Source: Deltaproteobacteria bacterium (GTDB taxonomy: Bacteria; Desulfobacterota; DSM-4660; Desulfatiglandales; B25-G16). Taken from it: 20,048 bases of DNA. Shown here piece by piece: positions 7,798-15,300 of this stretch (position 1 is its first letter; every line of letters begins with the position of its first letter). The position numbers were made by a program, and so were the translations under genes. The DNA is taken from NCBI GenBank assembly GCA_020355145.1, contig CP070660.1, positions 347,586 through 367,633 on the forward strand, in the 5' to 3' direction. The notes beneath the pieces are model-generated. The model was not told the origin of the DNA. It did no database searches and was given only the letters and a program-made list of their open reading frames with translations.

Positions 7798-8628
7798 TTA
7801 GTTTCCTTCTAAGCTCTTAAAGCTATGATATCCCTCCATCAAAAAGTTGACCCCAATGAAGGTGAAGATAAGGATGAAAAAGCATCCTATAGACATTAAG
7901 GCAGAGCGTCTACCGCGCCATCCTGCAGCCATTCTCTGATGTAAAAGGGCTGCATAGCAAAGCCATGTTATCAAAGACCAGACCTCTTTTGGATCCCAGC
8001 GCCAGTAGGAGCCATGGGCGCCTTGGGCCATAATCGAGCCGGTAATCATACCAATGGTAAGGAGGACAAACCCATAGCTGATTGCGTGATAATTTAATGA
8101 ATCCAGGATGTTTAGGGAAGGAAGCCTGCTGTAGAAGGCCCCGAGCCTCTTTGATTTTATCTGATGTTCCTGGATTAGATACATAACCCCGGCGATAAAG
8201 GCAATGGCAAATATACCATCCCCCAAGAAAGAGGTGGCTACATGGAGTGGAAGCCAGAAACTCTTAAATATAGGCCTTACAGTGATGGCTGAAATGGGGA
8301 TGGTTGAGGAGATCATCATCAAAAAGGCGGAGAAGGGAACGACAAATGAGCCTAAGACCGTAATCCTGAATTTTACCTGAAGGACAATATATGCCGCTAA
8401 TATAGTCCAGGAGAAAAAGGATAGGGACCCTTTAAGGTTTAAAACAGGCACAGCACCGAGCTTGTAATAACCAAGTGCAAGGTATATGGAATTCAGTATA
8501 AAGCCTGCAAAAAGGATCCTGTGTGACCAGTACCCTACCTTTTTATCTTTCTTTATGATAAATAACAAAAAACCGGCTGTAGCTATAAGATATAATAGAA
8601 GGGTCAGCTTAAAAAAGACGATATCCAT
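7798..8628 (-). CDS. ccsA: Cytochrome c assembly membrane protein, CcsA/HemX type
   Basis: The 276-residue protein has about eight hydrophobic segments and the tryptophan-rich WWD-type signature SYWRWDPKEVWSLITW (about 207-222). Candidate heme-ligand histidines are H129 (LPLHVATSF) and H181. The family (CcsA/ResC, and HemX-like relatives beside hemA) handles heme at the membrane for attachment to c-type apocytochromes in system II. The gene lies between the precorrin-2 dehydrogenase gene (1-bp gap) and hemA (5-bp gap), and GAAGG precedes its ATG. A partner CcsB/ResB is not in the window, so a HemX-like role in regulating HemA or heme levels is an alternative. Confidence 0.85.
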   Translation of the reverse strand: MDIVFFKLTLLLYLIATAGFLLFIIKKDKKVGYWSHRILFAGFILNSIYLALGYYKLGAVPVLNLKGSLSFFSWTILAAYIVLQVKFRITVLGSFVVPFSAFLMMISSTIPISAITVRPIFKSFWLPLHVATSFLGDGIFAIAFIAGVMYLIQEHQIKSKRLGAFYSRLPSLNILDSLNYHAISYGFVLLTIGMITGSIMAQGAHGSYWRWDPKEVWSLITWLCYAALLHQRMAAGWRGRRSALMSIGCFFILIFTFIGVNFLMEGYHSFKSLEGN

Positions 8629-8629
8629 C

Positions 8630-9304
8630 TTACATCCTTCTAAAGACCTGTTTAACTATATCCTCTATGGGGAAGCCTTCTCCAAGGATAGGTTTTAGAG
8701 AAGCCATAACCCCATTCATATTTCCCTTTTTGATCAGTTGCAGAAGATCGGAGTCAGCCAATTTTTGAAATATGGCCTTATTTTTTGAAGAGGACTGCCC
8801 CTGGGAAAGGAGTTTTACCCTGAGTAGGCCCAATAGCTCTATAAGTGGGCCATATTCTGATCCGAATAAGGCCTCTATTTCTCTTCTGATTTTTTTTGCC
8901 ATGGCCGGGCTTTTACCCGCTGTGGATATGGCTATCTGAAGGTCTCCCCTTTTGACTATTGAGGGCATAATAAAATTGCACTCTGCCGGCTGATCAACGA
9001 CATTAACCAACAAGCCATGCCCTTTTGCCTGGGATGCGATCTGTAGGTTGACTTCAGGGTCACCCGTAGCTGCGATAACCATAACAGCATTATCCATGGA
9101 CCTATCTAAAAGTTCATAAGATATGTGGTGAATCCTTCCTTTAGCAACCAATTGCCTTAAATGAGGGGTAAGATGAGGGGAGATTATATATATCTTGCAA
9201 CCATAGCTAAGGAGAACCTTTACCTTGCGCTCAGCTACCTCACCACCACCAACGATAATTACCTTCTTATTATCAAGATCCAAAAATATAGGGAAATAGG
9301 GCAT
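8630..9304 (-). CDS. Precorrin-2 dehydrogenase / sirohydrochlorin ferrochelatase (Met8 / CysG N-terminal type)
   Basis: I start at ATG 9304 (224 residues; MPYFPIFLDLDNKK...), which fits the family start. A TTG 48 bp upstream is also open but adds only non-conserved residues. The protein has the NAD-binding motif IVGGGEVAERKV, the segment AATGDPEVN, and NVVDQPAECNFIMPS with the catalytic Asp of the Met8/CysG family. TAGKSPAMAKKIRREIE follows. It should oxidise precorrin-2 to sirohydrochlorin and may also insert iron to make siroheme. It lacks the methyltransferase half of full CysG. It is co-operonic with ccsA and hemA, a set seen in bacteria that make siroheme and heme from siroheme. Confidence 0.88.
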   Translation of the reverse strand: MPYFPIFLDLDNKKVIIVGGGEVAERKVKVLLSYGCKIYIISPHLTPHLRQLVAKGRIHHISYELLDRSMDNAVMVIAATGDPEVNLQIASQAKGHGLLVNVVDQPAECNFIMPSIVKRGDLQIAISTAGKSPAMAKKIRREIEALFGSEYGPLIELLGLLRVKLLSQGQSSSKNKAIFQKLADSDLLQLIKKGNMNGVMASLKPILGEGFPIEDIVKQVFRRM

Positions 9305-9372
9305 ATTATTTGATGCTCGTTGCTTGTTCGACCAGAAACAAGAACCCAGCAACCTGCAACGGGGAACGAGAT
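9305..9372 (-). repeat. Short repeat-like spacer between the radical SAM and Met8-type genes
   Basis: The 68-bp gap contains GTTGCTTGTT (9319-9328) facing AACAAG (9338-9343) and AGCAAC, plus flanking CTCGTT and AACGAG words. It can fold into an imperfect stem and resembles intergenic CGAGCAAC-type repeats. It sits just before the start of the Met8-type gene, which has no obvious Shine-Dalgarno sequence, so it may affect its translation. Confidence 0.35.
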
Positions 9373-10551
9373 TCAGACATACTTATCTGCCATTTCGTTT
9401 AAAAATCCTTCAATTCCATTGGGTCCTTTGCCGGACAGCTCCGATATCAGTGTCTTGATTTTGTCATAGGTGTTTTGGTCCCGATATAGATCCGCGGTTG
9501 ACGAGTAGAGTCCCATGCGTCTGCCAATCCGGTAAATGATACGATCAGATTCAGGTAGATCTTGGTATTTTTTTATTACATGTAATATGTTTCTCTTTTC
9601 TTCCGGTAGCTTTCCCTTTATCTCTTCTAACAGGTTCATGATGTGGTCACTGGTGATGGTACTGGTTATTTTATTATTCAGACCTTTAACAAACAGCCTT
9701 ATCTCCTCAACCACCTGGTCATCGTTAAGCATCTTAAATTCCCCATCCGCGATCTTTTGGTAAAGGGGAGCATGGGCAGGAACCCTAAGGCTTCTAAGTC
9801 TTATATAATGTGGGTTAATTTTGTTAAGGACCCTGGCTGTCTCTAAGGCATGTTCTTTCCACATTGCCTCGCCCCCAAGCCCTGGCATAATGTATTCAGA
9901 CAATGACATACCAGAGTCAATAACCTTTCTGCCGGCATCTATATGTTTGGCAGCTGTAACACCCTTCTTCATAAACTTTAGAATTGGATCATAGCCGCTC
10001 TCCAGACCGATATGGACCCTATCCAGACCTGCCTCTTTTATATCTTTCATCTCTGATGAGGATTTTCGACTAACAGTTCTTGACCTTGAATAGGTTGTTA
10101 CCCTCTTTAAATTGGGAAATTTTTCCCTAAGGAATCTTAAGATTTCAACAAGATCCTTGGTCTTAAGGATTAGATTATCGGCATCTTGCAGAAAACATAC
10201 CCCAGTCCCGTAATAAAGCCAGAGTGCCACGCTTTTATAACTGTAACTGTAATTGTTATCCCTGAGAATATAGGCCATAATTGGATTTGTTATCTGGCCA
10301 CTTTCTCCCATCTTCCATGAAAGGGCCTTGATATCATCAGCCATATCTTTGGCAGTCTGAATATCCTCTTTGATCTCTTCTATTGTCCGTAAAGAGAACC
10401 TTTCCTTTTTATAGACAGGACAAAAAAGACACTGGTTCCACGGGCAGTTACGGGTTATCCTTAAAAGTAGGCTTCGCGCTTCGTTAGGCGGCCTAATAGG
10501 GCCTTGCTCAAAGCATAATTTTGATTCACTTATCATTTGGGAAGTACTCAT
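9373..10551 (-). CDS. Radical SAM protein with non-standard C-x4-C-x2-C cluster motif
   Basis: The 392-residue protein has RITRNCPWNQCLFCPVYK near its N-terminus: C36, C41 and C44. The spacing is C-x4-C-x2-C instead of the classic C-x3-C-x2-C; I checked it against the bases. Later segments fit a radical SAM TIM barrel: EIKEDIQTAKDM, RVTTYSRSRTV, AGLDRVHIGLESGYDPILKFMKKGVT (in the place of the usual Gly/Glu-rich strand) and EYIMPGLGGE. The C-terminal ~100 residues are helical and unassigned. It is the first gene of the minus-strand operon with Met8-type, ccsA and hemA genes, starts at ATG 10551 with AGGAG upstream, and has its own promoter. The substrate is unknown; a role in tetrapyrrole metabolism is only suggested by position. 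Confidence 0.8.
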   Translation of the reverse strand: MSTSQMISESKLCFEQGPIRPPNEARSLLLRITRNCPWNQCLFCPVYKKERFSLRTIEEIKEDIQTAKDMADDIKALSWKMGESGQITNPIMAYILRDNNYSYSYKSVALWLYYGTGVCFLQDADNLILKTKDLVEILRFLREKFPNLKRVTTYSRSRTVSRKSSSEMKDIKEAGLDRVHIGLESGYDPILKFMKKGVTAAKHIDAGRKVIDSGMSLSEYIMPGLGGEAMWKEHALETARVLNKINPHYIRLRSLRVPAHAPLYQKIADGEFKMLNDDQVVEEIRLFVKGLNNKITSTITSDHIMNLLEEIKGKLPEEKRNILHVIKKYQDLPESDRIIYRIGRRMGLYSSTADLYRDQNTYDKIKTLISELSGKGPNGIEGFLNEMADKYV

Positions 10552-10599
10552 CGCCGAAAACTCCTATGAAATTATTAAAAAAATAGATATATAGCAAAT

Positions 10600-10627
10600 A
10601 ATATAATCACATGTTGTAATTTTTCAA
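10600..10627 (-). promoter_or_regulatory. Promoter of the radical SAM-tetrapyrrole operon
   Basis: On the minus strand TTGAAA (10622-10627) and TATATT (10600-10605) are separated by 16 nt, about 50 bp upstream of the radical SAM start. The surrounding 10560-10680 is strongly AT-rich and contains no gene. Confidence 0.55.
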
Positions 10628-10694
10628 AGTAATAACAGCCACTGTTGACATAATCCCTTCCACAATATAAATTTGAGCTTACTACTTCAGTGTT

Positions 10695-10927
10695 CGGTTA
10701 CGGTTAGGGCTTGCGGCGAGCTCAGCCGAGCGGTGACGAAGCCTGCCCTGTTAAATCCCCTATAGGGGGTCCCGCTCTGAAGAGCGGGAATTTAACAGGA
10801 CCCGTATCGGTAAAGGTTACGGTAACGTAAAAATAAAGAGACGAATGACCCCGTAAAGCTTCGCAACGGGGCAGGCGTAACCCCATAACGAAACGGGCAT
10901 CGTAACCGTAACCTATAGACGTTACCG
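10695..10927 (+). repeat. Repeat element copy 1 (gene-less, with nested insertions)
   Basis: Its left arm has GGTTAGGG (10702-10709), GGTGACGAAGCC (10732-10743) and CCCGTATCGGTAA (10801-10813). In copy 2 these parts join into one continuous stretch (11793-11821). Its right arm has CGGGCATCGTAACCGTAACC (10894-10913), matching copy 2 in 19 of 20 bases, followed by CTATA and GTTACC in both. The two arms are imperfect inverted repeats of each other. Where copy 2 carries a four-helix-bundle gene, this copy has only ~70 bp with a CCCCGT/ACGGGG hairpin (10849-10870). The left arm is interrupted by a GAGCTC-centred insert (about 10710-10731) and a 53-bp palindromic insert. It fills most of the 393-bp gap between the radical SAM and BrkB genes. 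Confidence 0.65.
10747..10799. repeat. Nested 53-bp palindromic miniature element
   Basis: Perfect 10-bp inverted ends CCTGTTAAAT (10747-10756) and ATTTAACAGG (10790-10799) enclose the palindrome CCCCTATAGGGG (10757-10768) and the hairpin TCCCGCTC-TGAA-GAGCGGGA (10770-10789). It interrupts sequence that is continuous in copy 2, so it looks like an insertion. No coding capacity. Confidence 0.65.
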
Positions 10928-10944
10928 TGTTGAGAGTCGGATAG

Positions 10945-11781
10945 ATGCCTATAACCTATATCCTTAAAGAATCCATCTCCTCTTTCAGGGAAGATGGATG
11001 CCTTAACCTTTCGGCTGCTATCGCCTTTTATGCCATTCTTTCACTTATCCCCTTTCTCTATCTTCTTGTCTCCTTAGTTGGTCTTTTTATTGGCTCTGAA
11101 GGTGAGGTATTGCCAAAGGTAAGCTCGTATATCAGTCAGCTGATTCCCTTTATAAGTAAACCTGTCCTAAATGAGGTCGGTCGGATAAATTTGGGTAGCG
11201 GGTTTTTTGCCTGGTTTGCTGTTTTTTTTATGTTATGGTCAAGCACCCTTATCTTTGGTTCGATTGAGTTTTCCCTGAAGAAGGTATTCAAGGTGGAACA
11301 TCTGAGGCCTTTCTGGATTTCTAAGGCTATGTCCTTGCTGTTTGTGCCTGTAACGGGGCTTATTTTTATCCTTCTTCAGGTTTTTAATTTAGCTATAGAT
11401 GCCTTTGTCAGGCTGAATAACTATTTCGGGATAACATTAATCCCGCTTTTTCTGAATAGCATAGGGGTGAAATATATCTTTCCCTTTTCCTTGACCTTTC
11501 TTCTTTTAAGTGCACTCTATGCTATAGTAACTCCAGGTATGATTTTCTTGAGGCAGGCCATGATAGGGGGTTTCAGTTGCGCCATTATGCTGGAGGTGGC
11601 CAAACATGTATTTGGTTGGATGATTAGGCATAACCCTAATTTTGGCCTTGTATATGGGTCATTAAATACAATAATCTTGATGATTCTATGGATCTTTTAT
11701 GCATCAGCCATATTTCTTTTCTGTGCTGAGATTATCTCTGCTTACCGAAAACAGCAGACAGTTTCTGGAAAAAAATTGTAA
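10945..11781 (+). CDS. YihY/BrkB-family inner membrane protein
   Basis: This 278-residue protein has about six to seven hydrophobic segments and YihY/BrkB family features. These are an N-terminal LNLSAAIAFYAILSLIPFL segment, the mid-protein YAIVTPGMIFLRQAMIGG region, and a C-terminal GLVYGSLNTIILMILWIFY segment followed by FCAEIISAY. The family was once called ribonuclease BN by mistake; its members are multi-pass membrane proteins of uncertain transport or envelope role. The ATG at 10945 has only a weak GAGAG site. The gene is closely bracketed by the two repeat elements: copy 1 ends 17 bp before the start, and copy 2 begins 4 bp after the stop. No co-transcribed neighbour is evident. Confidence 0.88.
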   Translation: MPITYILKESISSFREDGCLNLSAAIAFYAILSLIPFLYLLVSLVGLFIGSEGEVLPKVSSYISQLIPFISKPVLNEVGRINLGSGFFAWFAVFFMLWSSTLIFGSIEFSLKKVFKVEHLRPFWISKAMSLLFVPVTGLIFILLQVFNLAIDAFVRLNNYFGITLIPLFLNSIGVKYIFPFSLTFLLLSALYAIVTPGMIFLRQAMIGGFSCAIMLEVAKHVFGWMIRHNPNFGLVYGSLNTIILMILWIFYASAIFLFCAEIISAYRKQQTVSGKKL

Positions 11782-11785
11782 ATCT

Positions 11786-12280
11786 CGGTAAGGGTTAGGG
11801 TGACGAAGCCCGTATCGGTAACGGTGACGTAAATGGATGAAAAAAAGAGAATCACGAGTTTCAGAGATTTGGAAGTTTATCAGAATACTTATAGGGCTAG
11901 GCTAATCGTTATGAAGGAAATTGCGCCTAAGTTGCCCGATAGTGAAAAATAAGATCTAAAAGACCAATTAAGTCGGTCGTGTAAAGCAGTTCCAAGATTA
12001 ATAGCCGAGGGTTATGCTAAACGGCATCAAAAGGCGGGTTTTCAAAAATATATCGATGATGCTATGGGGGAATACAATGAAATGGTTGTCAATTTAAGTC
12101 AATGCAGGGATATTTATCATGATTATGTAAGGATAAAATGCTGTGATGAACTAATTGATTTATACGATAAGTCTGGAAGGCAGCTTTATAAATTAGGAAA
12201 CTCCTGGACAAATTTTAAAAGTCGTTAGACGCTACCGAAAAACGAACCGGGCATCGTAACCCTAACCTATAACCGTTACC
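11786..12280 (+). mobile_element. Repeat element copy 2, a putative mobile or non-autonomous element carrying a four-helix-bundle pseudogene
   Basis: The ends are imperfect inverted repeats: GGTTAGGGTGACGAAGCCCG at 11793-11812, and on the other strand GGTTAGGGTTACGATGCCCG from 12267 to 12248 (18 of 20 match). Outside these lie further GGTAA / GTTACC words. Between the arms is one reading frame of the S23/IVP four-helix-bundle family and nothing like a transposase. Copy 1 shows the same arms without the gene. If mobile, it would have to be moved by an enzyme encoded elsewhere. No clear target-site duplication was seen. It begins 4 bp after the BrkB stop codon. Confidence 0.55.
11833..12228 (+). 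pseudogene. Four-helix-bundle protein gene (S23 / 23S rRNA intervening-sequence protein family), interrupted by an in-frame TAA
   Basis: Translation from ATG 11833 gives a 39-residue start (ITSFRDLEVYQNTYRA...KLPDSEK), then TAA at 11950-11952. The same frame continues with DLKDQLSRSCKAVPRLIAEG, KRHQKAGFQKYIDDAMGEYN and a helical end, stopping at TAG 12226-12228. Without the TAA this is a normal-length (131-codon) four-helix-bundle protein. In relatives the stop position is usually Tyr, Phe or a similar residue between two helices, so a single base change such as TAT to TAA explains it. The family was first seen as ORFs inside 23S rRNA intervening sequences and is common in repeats of environmental bacteria; function unknown. 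A sequencing error remains possible. Confidence 0.75.
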
Positions 12281-12314
12281 ATCATTCATGGTATTTATTA
12301 CTGTTTTTGCTAAA

Positions 12315-12348
12315 CCTTTGCTCACTTTAAGCCTTTGCTCACTTTAAA
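12315..12348. repeat. 17-bp tandem repeat upstream of the EndoQ-UvrD gene
   Basis: CCTTTGCTCACTTTAAG (12315-12331) is followed at once by CCTTTGCTCACTTTAAA (12332-12348). It then degenerates into ACTTTAA, GTACTTTAG and GCACTTGAA up to the start codon at 12373. The array occupies the place where promoter and ribosome-binding site of the downstream gene should be, and no strong Shine-Dalgarno is visible. Confidence 0.75.
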
Positions 12349-12372
12349 CTTTAAGTACTTTAGGCACTTGAA

Positions 12373-15300
12373 ATGCGATTCATAGCCGACTTTCATATCC
12401 ATTCCCATTATTCCATTGCTACAAGTAGTAGTCTTACCCCGGAAAATCTAGAGCTCTGGGCACATCGTAAGGGAACCCAAGTTATTGGAACGGGCGATGT
12501 ATTTCATCCTGGCTGGTATGGGGATCTGAGGGCGAAGCTGATACCAGCAGAGGATGGCCTATTTAGGCTAAGAGATGAATTTCGCATAAAAACAGACCAG
12601 CTCCTTCCTTCAGCTGCGCAACCGGTAAGGTTTATCCTCTCTGGAGAGATAAGTAGCATCTATAAAAAGAGGGGTAAGACCAGAAAGGTGCATAACCTTA
12701 TCTTATCCTCCTCATTTGATACGGTAAAGAGGCTGCAGAGTAAATTAGAGACATTGGGGAATATCAGGTCTGATGGAAGGCCTATACTTGGAATTACCTC
12801 AAGGGATTTGTTAGAGATAGCCTTGGAGGCAGGCAGTGATACCGTTCTTATTCCTGCCCATATATGGACCCCATGGTTTTCCGTGCTTGGTGCTAAGTCT
12901 GGCTATGATACTATTGAAGAATGTTTTGATGACCTTACCCCTCAAATCTTTGCAGTGGAGACCGGGCTCTCATCTGATCCACCCATGAATTGGCTCTGTT
13001 CATTTTTGGATGGATATACTCTTATCTCTAACTCAGACGCCCACTCGCCGGAAAGATTGGGCAGGGAGGCAAATCTCTTTGATGCAGAGCTTTCTTATTC
13101 AAGTATAGTCGGAGCAATGAAGGGAGATAACCTACATAAATTCTCAGGCACGATAGAGTTTTTTCCCCAGGAAGGGAAATATCATTTAGACGGGCATAGG
13201 AAATGTGGCATTTGCTGGACGCCTCAGGAAACAGCAAAACACAGAGGAATCTGCCCTGTATGTGGCAAAACGGTAACGGTAGGGGTATTGAATAGGGTTA
13301 TGCAGCTTGCCGATAGGCTAGAGCCGGAATTAAGACATCAAAGGAGCCCATTTTACTCCCTTACCCCGTTAAAGAATCTCGTAGCAGAGATCAAGGGTGT
13401 TGGTGCAGGCAGCAAAGAGGTGAATGAACATTACGAGTACCTCTTAAAGAAAGGGGGTGCAGAATTCCCTATCCTGCTTGATCTTTCCCTTGAGCAGATC
13501 AAGGAGATTGGGGGTGAGATATTGGTAGAGGGTATCAGAAGACTCAGGAATAGAGAGGTATCTATTGAGGAGGGATATGATGGCAAATTCGGCCAAATAA
13601 AGGTCTTTAGATCAGGAGAGATCAAGTCTCTTTCATCCCAGATATCCTTTATTGACCAATCATACGAGAAACCACATAGGAGGAGCATCGGCATAGAAGA
13701 ACTGCGTATACAAGTCGATCAGAAAAGAAGGGGAGTTGTCCCCCGAGAAAGAGAAGGGCGCCTTGATGAGACTCAGTTTGGGCTCGCCGTTAATCCCATA
13801 CAAACGGAGGCAGTAAATCGCTATAAAGGCCCTTGCCTGATTCTGGCAGGGCCAGGTACTGGAAAGACATTAACCCTAACAATGAGGATAACAAGGCTAA
13901 TCACTTACTGGGGAGTAGATCCTGCTTCCATTCTGGCTATTACCTTTACAAATAAGGCGGCAGAGGAGATGAAGAAGAGGACAAGTCTTGCCTTTGATGA
14001 TGAAGGGATAACAAAGGAGATCACCATCACCACATTTCACTCCTTTGGCATGTCTTTACTAAGAGAACATGCCCATGAGTTTGGGAGATCGTTAGAGTTT
14101 GTAATCTTTGGCGATGATGAGAAGGCCTATATACTTAAATCATCTCTTGGCATAAAGAAGAGGGATCTCCAGAGGGTTGCAGAAGAGATAAGTTTGGCAA
14201 AAAACAGGATGCAAATCCCTTCAGGGCTGGGGGATGGTGATCTGGCAGATCTATATACTGCCTATGAAGATAGGTTAAAGATGGCGGATGCCTTTGATAT
14301 TGACGATCTTGTCATCTATGCAGTTAGGCTCCTTAAAGATAGCAGTGACATAGGGGAAAGAATAAGAGGTAGATATCAATGGATATGTATAGACGAATAT
14401 CAGGACATAAATTGTGCTCAATACAATTTCGTTAGGCTTCTTGCACCTGAGAAGGACTCTAATATCTTCGCCATTGGGGACCCTGATCAGGCCATCTATG
14501 GCTTCAGGGGAGCTGATACCACCTTTATACAGCGATTTAAGGACGACTATCCAACTGGGGCAGTCTATGAGCTTAAGACATCCTACAGATGTTCAAAGAC
14601 AATCCTTGAGGCATCTGATCAGGTTGTTAGACCCGGGGGAAGAAACGATCCATTAGAGGGAATAGAGGAAGGTGTATCGATTCATATCCAGGAGTGTCCC
14701 ACGGCCAAGAGCGAGGCGGAGTTTGTAGCCAGGACAGTCGAAAAACTGATGGGTGGGGTTAGATTTTTCTCCCTTGATAGCCAGATTACCGATGGTAGTG
14801 AGGAAGGTGAGGCTCCCTCCTTTTCTGATTTTGGGGTTTTGTTTAGGCTTTCAAAGATGGCCCCAGATATTATTAAGGCCATGAATGATCATGGTATTCC
14901 CCACCAACTTGTTGGGGAGGTGCCTTTCTTTAGACATGAGCCAATTAGCTCCATTATAGATATCCTCCGGTTGATTGCAATGCCCTCAAATAAGATATTA
15001 CTTCATAGGGTTAAAGGGAAAGGGATAAAAGGACTATCTGAATCCTCCCTTTTAGGGATAAAAGATAATAAGGATTTACACTCAATAGAGGAATATATCA
15101 GGGAGATAATTAGGATATATATCCCTGAGGTCATGGCTCCCCATAAAGATGCCATTGAAAGACTCCTTTCCCTGGCTAATGAATATGGTCCCGACCTCTC
15201 CTCCTTTCTCTCCCTCCTACAATTAGGGAGCGGTGCTGATACCTACAATACATCAACAGAGCAGGTTGCACTAATGACAATCCATGCAGCAAAGGGTCTG

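Noticed and set aside
9305..9352. TTG start at 9352 for the Met8-type gene
   Set aside because: The added 16 residues are translated from repeat-like spacer; ATG 9304 gives the family N-terminus.
9373..10551. Radical SAM protein as the partner of the MEMO protein (AmmeMemoRadiSam system) or as AhbC/AhbD
   Set aside because: Its Cys spacing (C-x4-C-x2-C) and surrounding sequence differ from those families, and it is 6 kb from the MEMO gene on the other strand.
11786..11830. Telomere-like GGTTAGGG words in the repeat elements
   Set aside because: They are not in long tandem arrays and lie inside bacterial repeat arms that have better-defined inverted ends; a chance resemblance.
12300..12372. 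Tandem repeats considered as a CRISPR array
   Set aside because: Units are 17 bp, directly adjacent and without spacers, and no cas gene is present.
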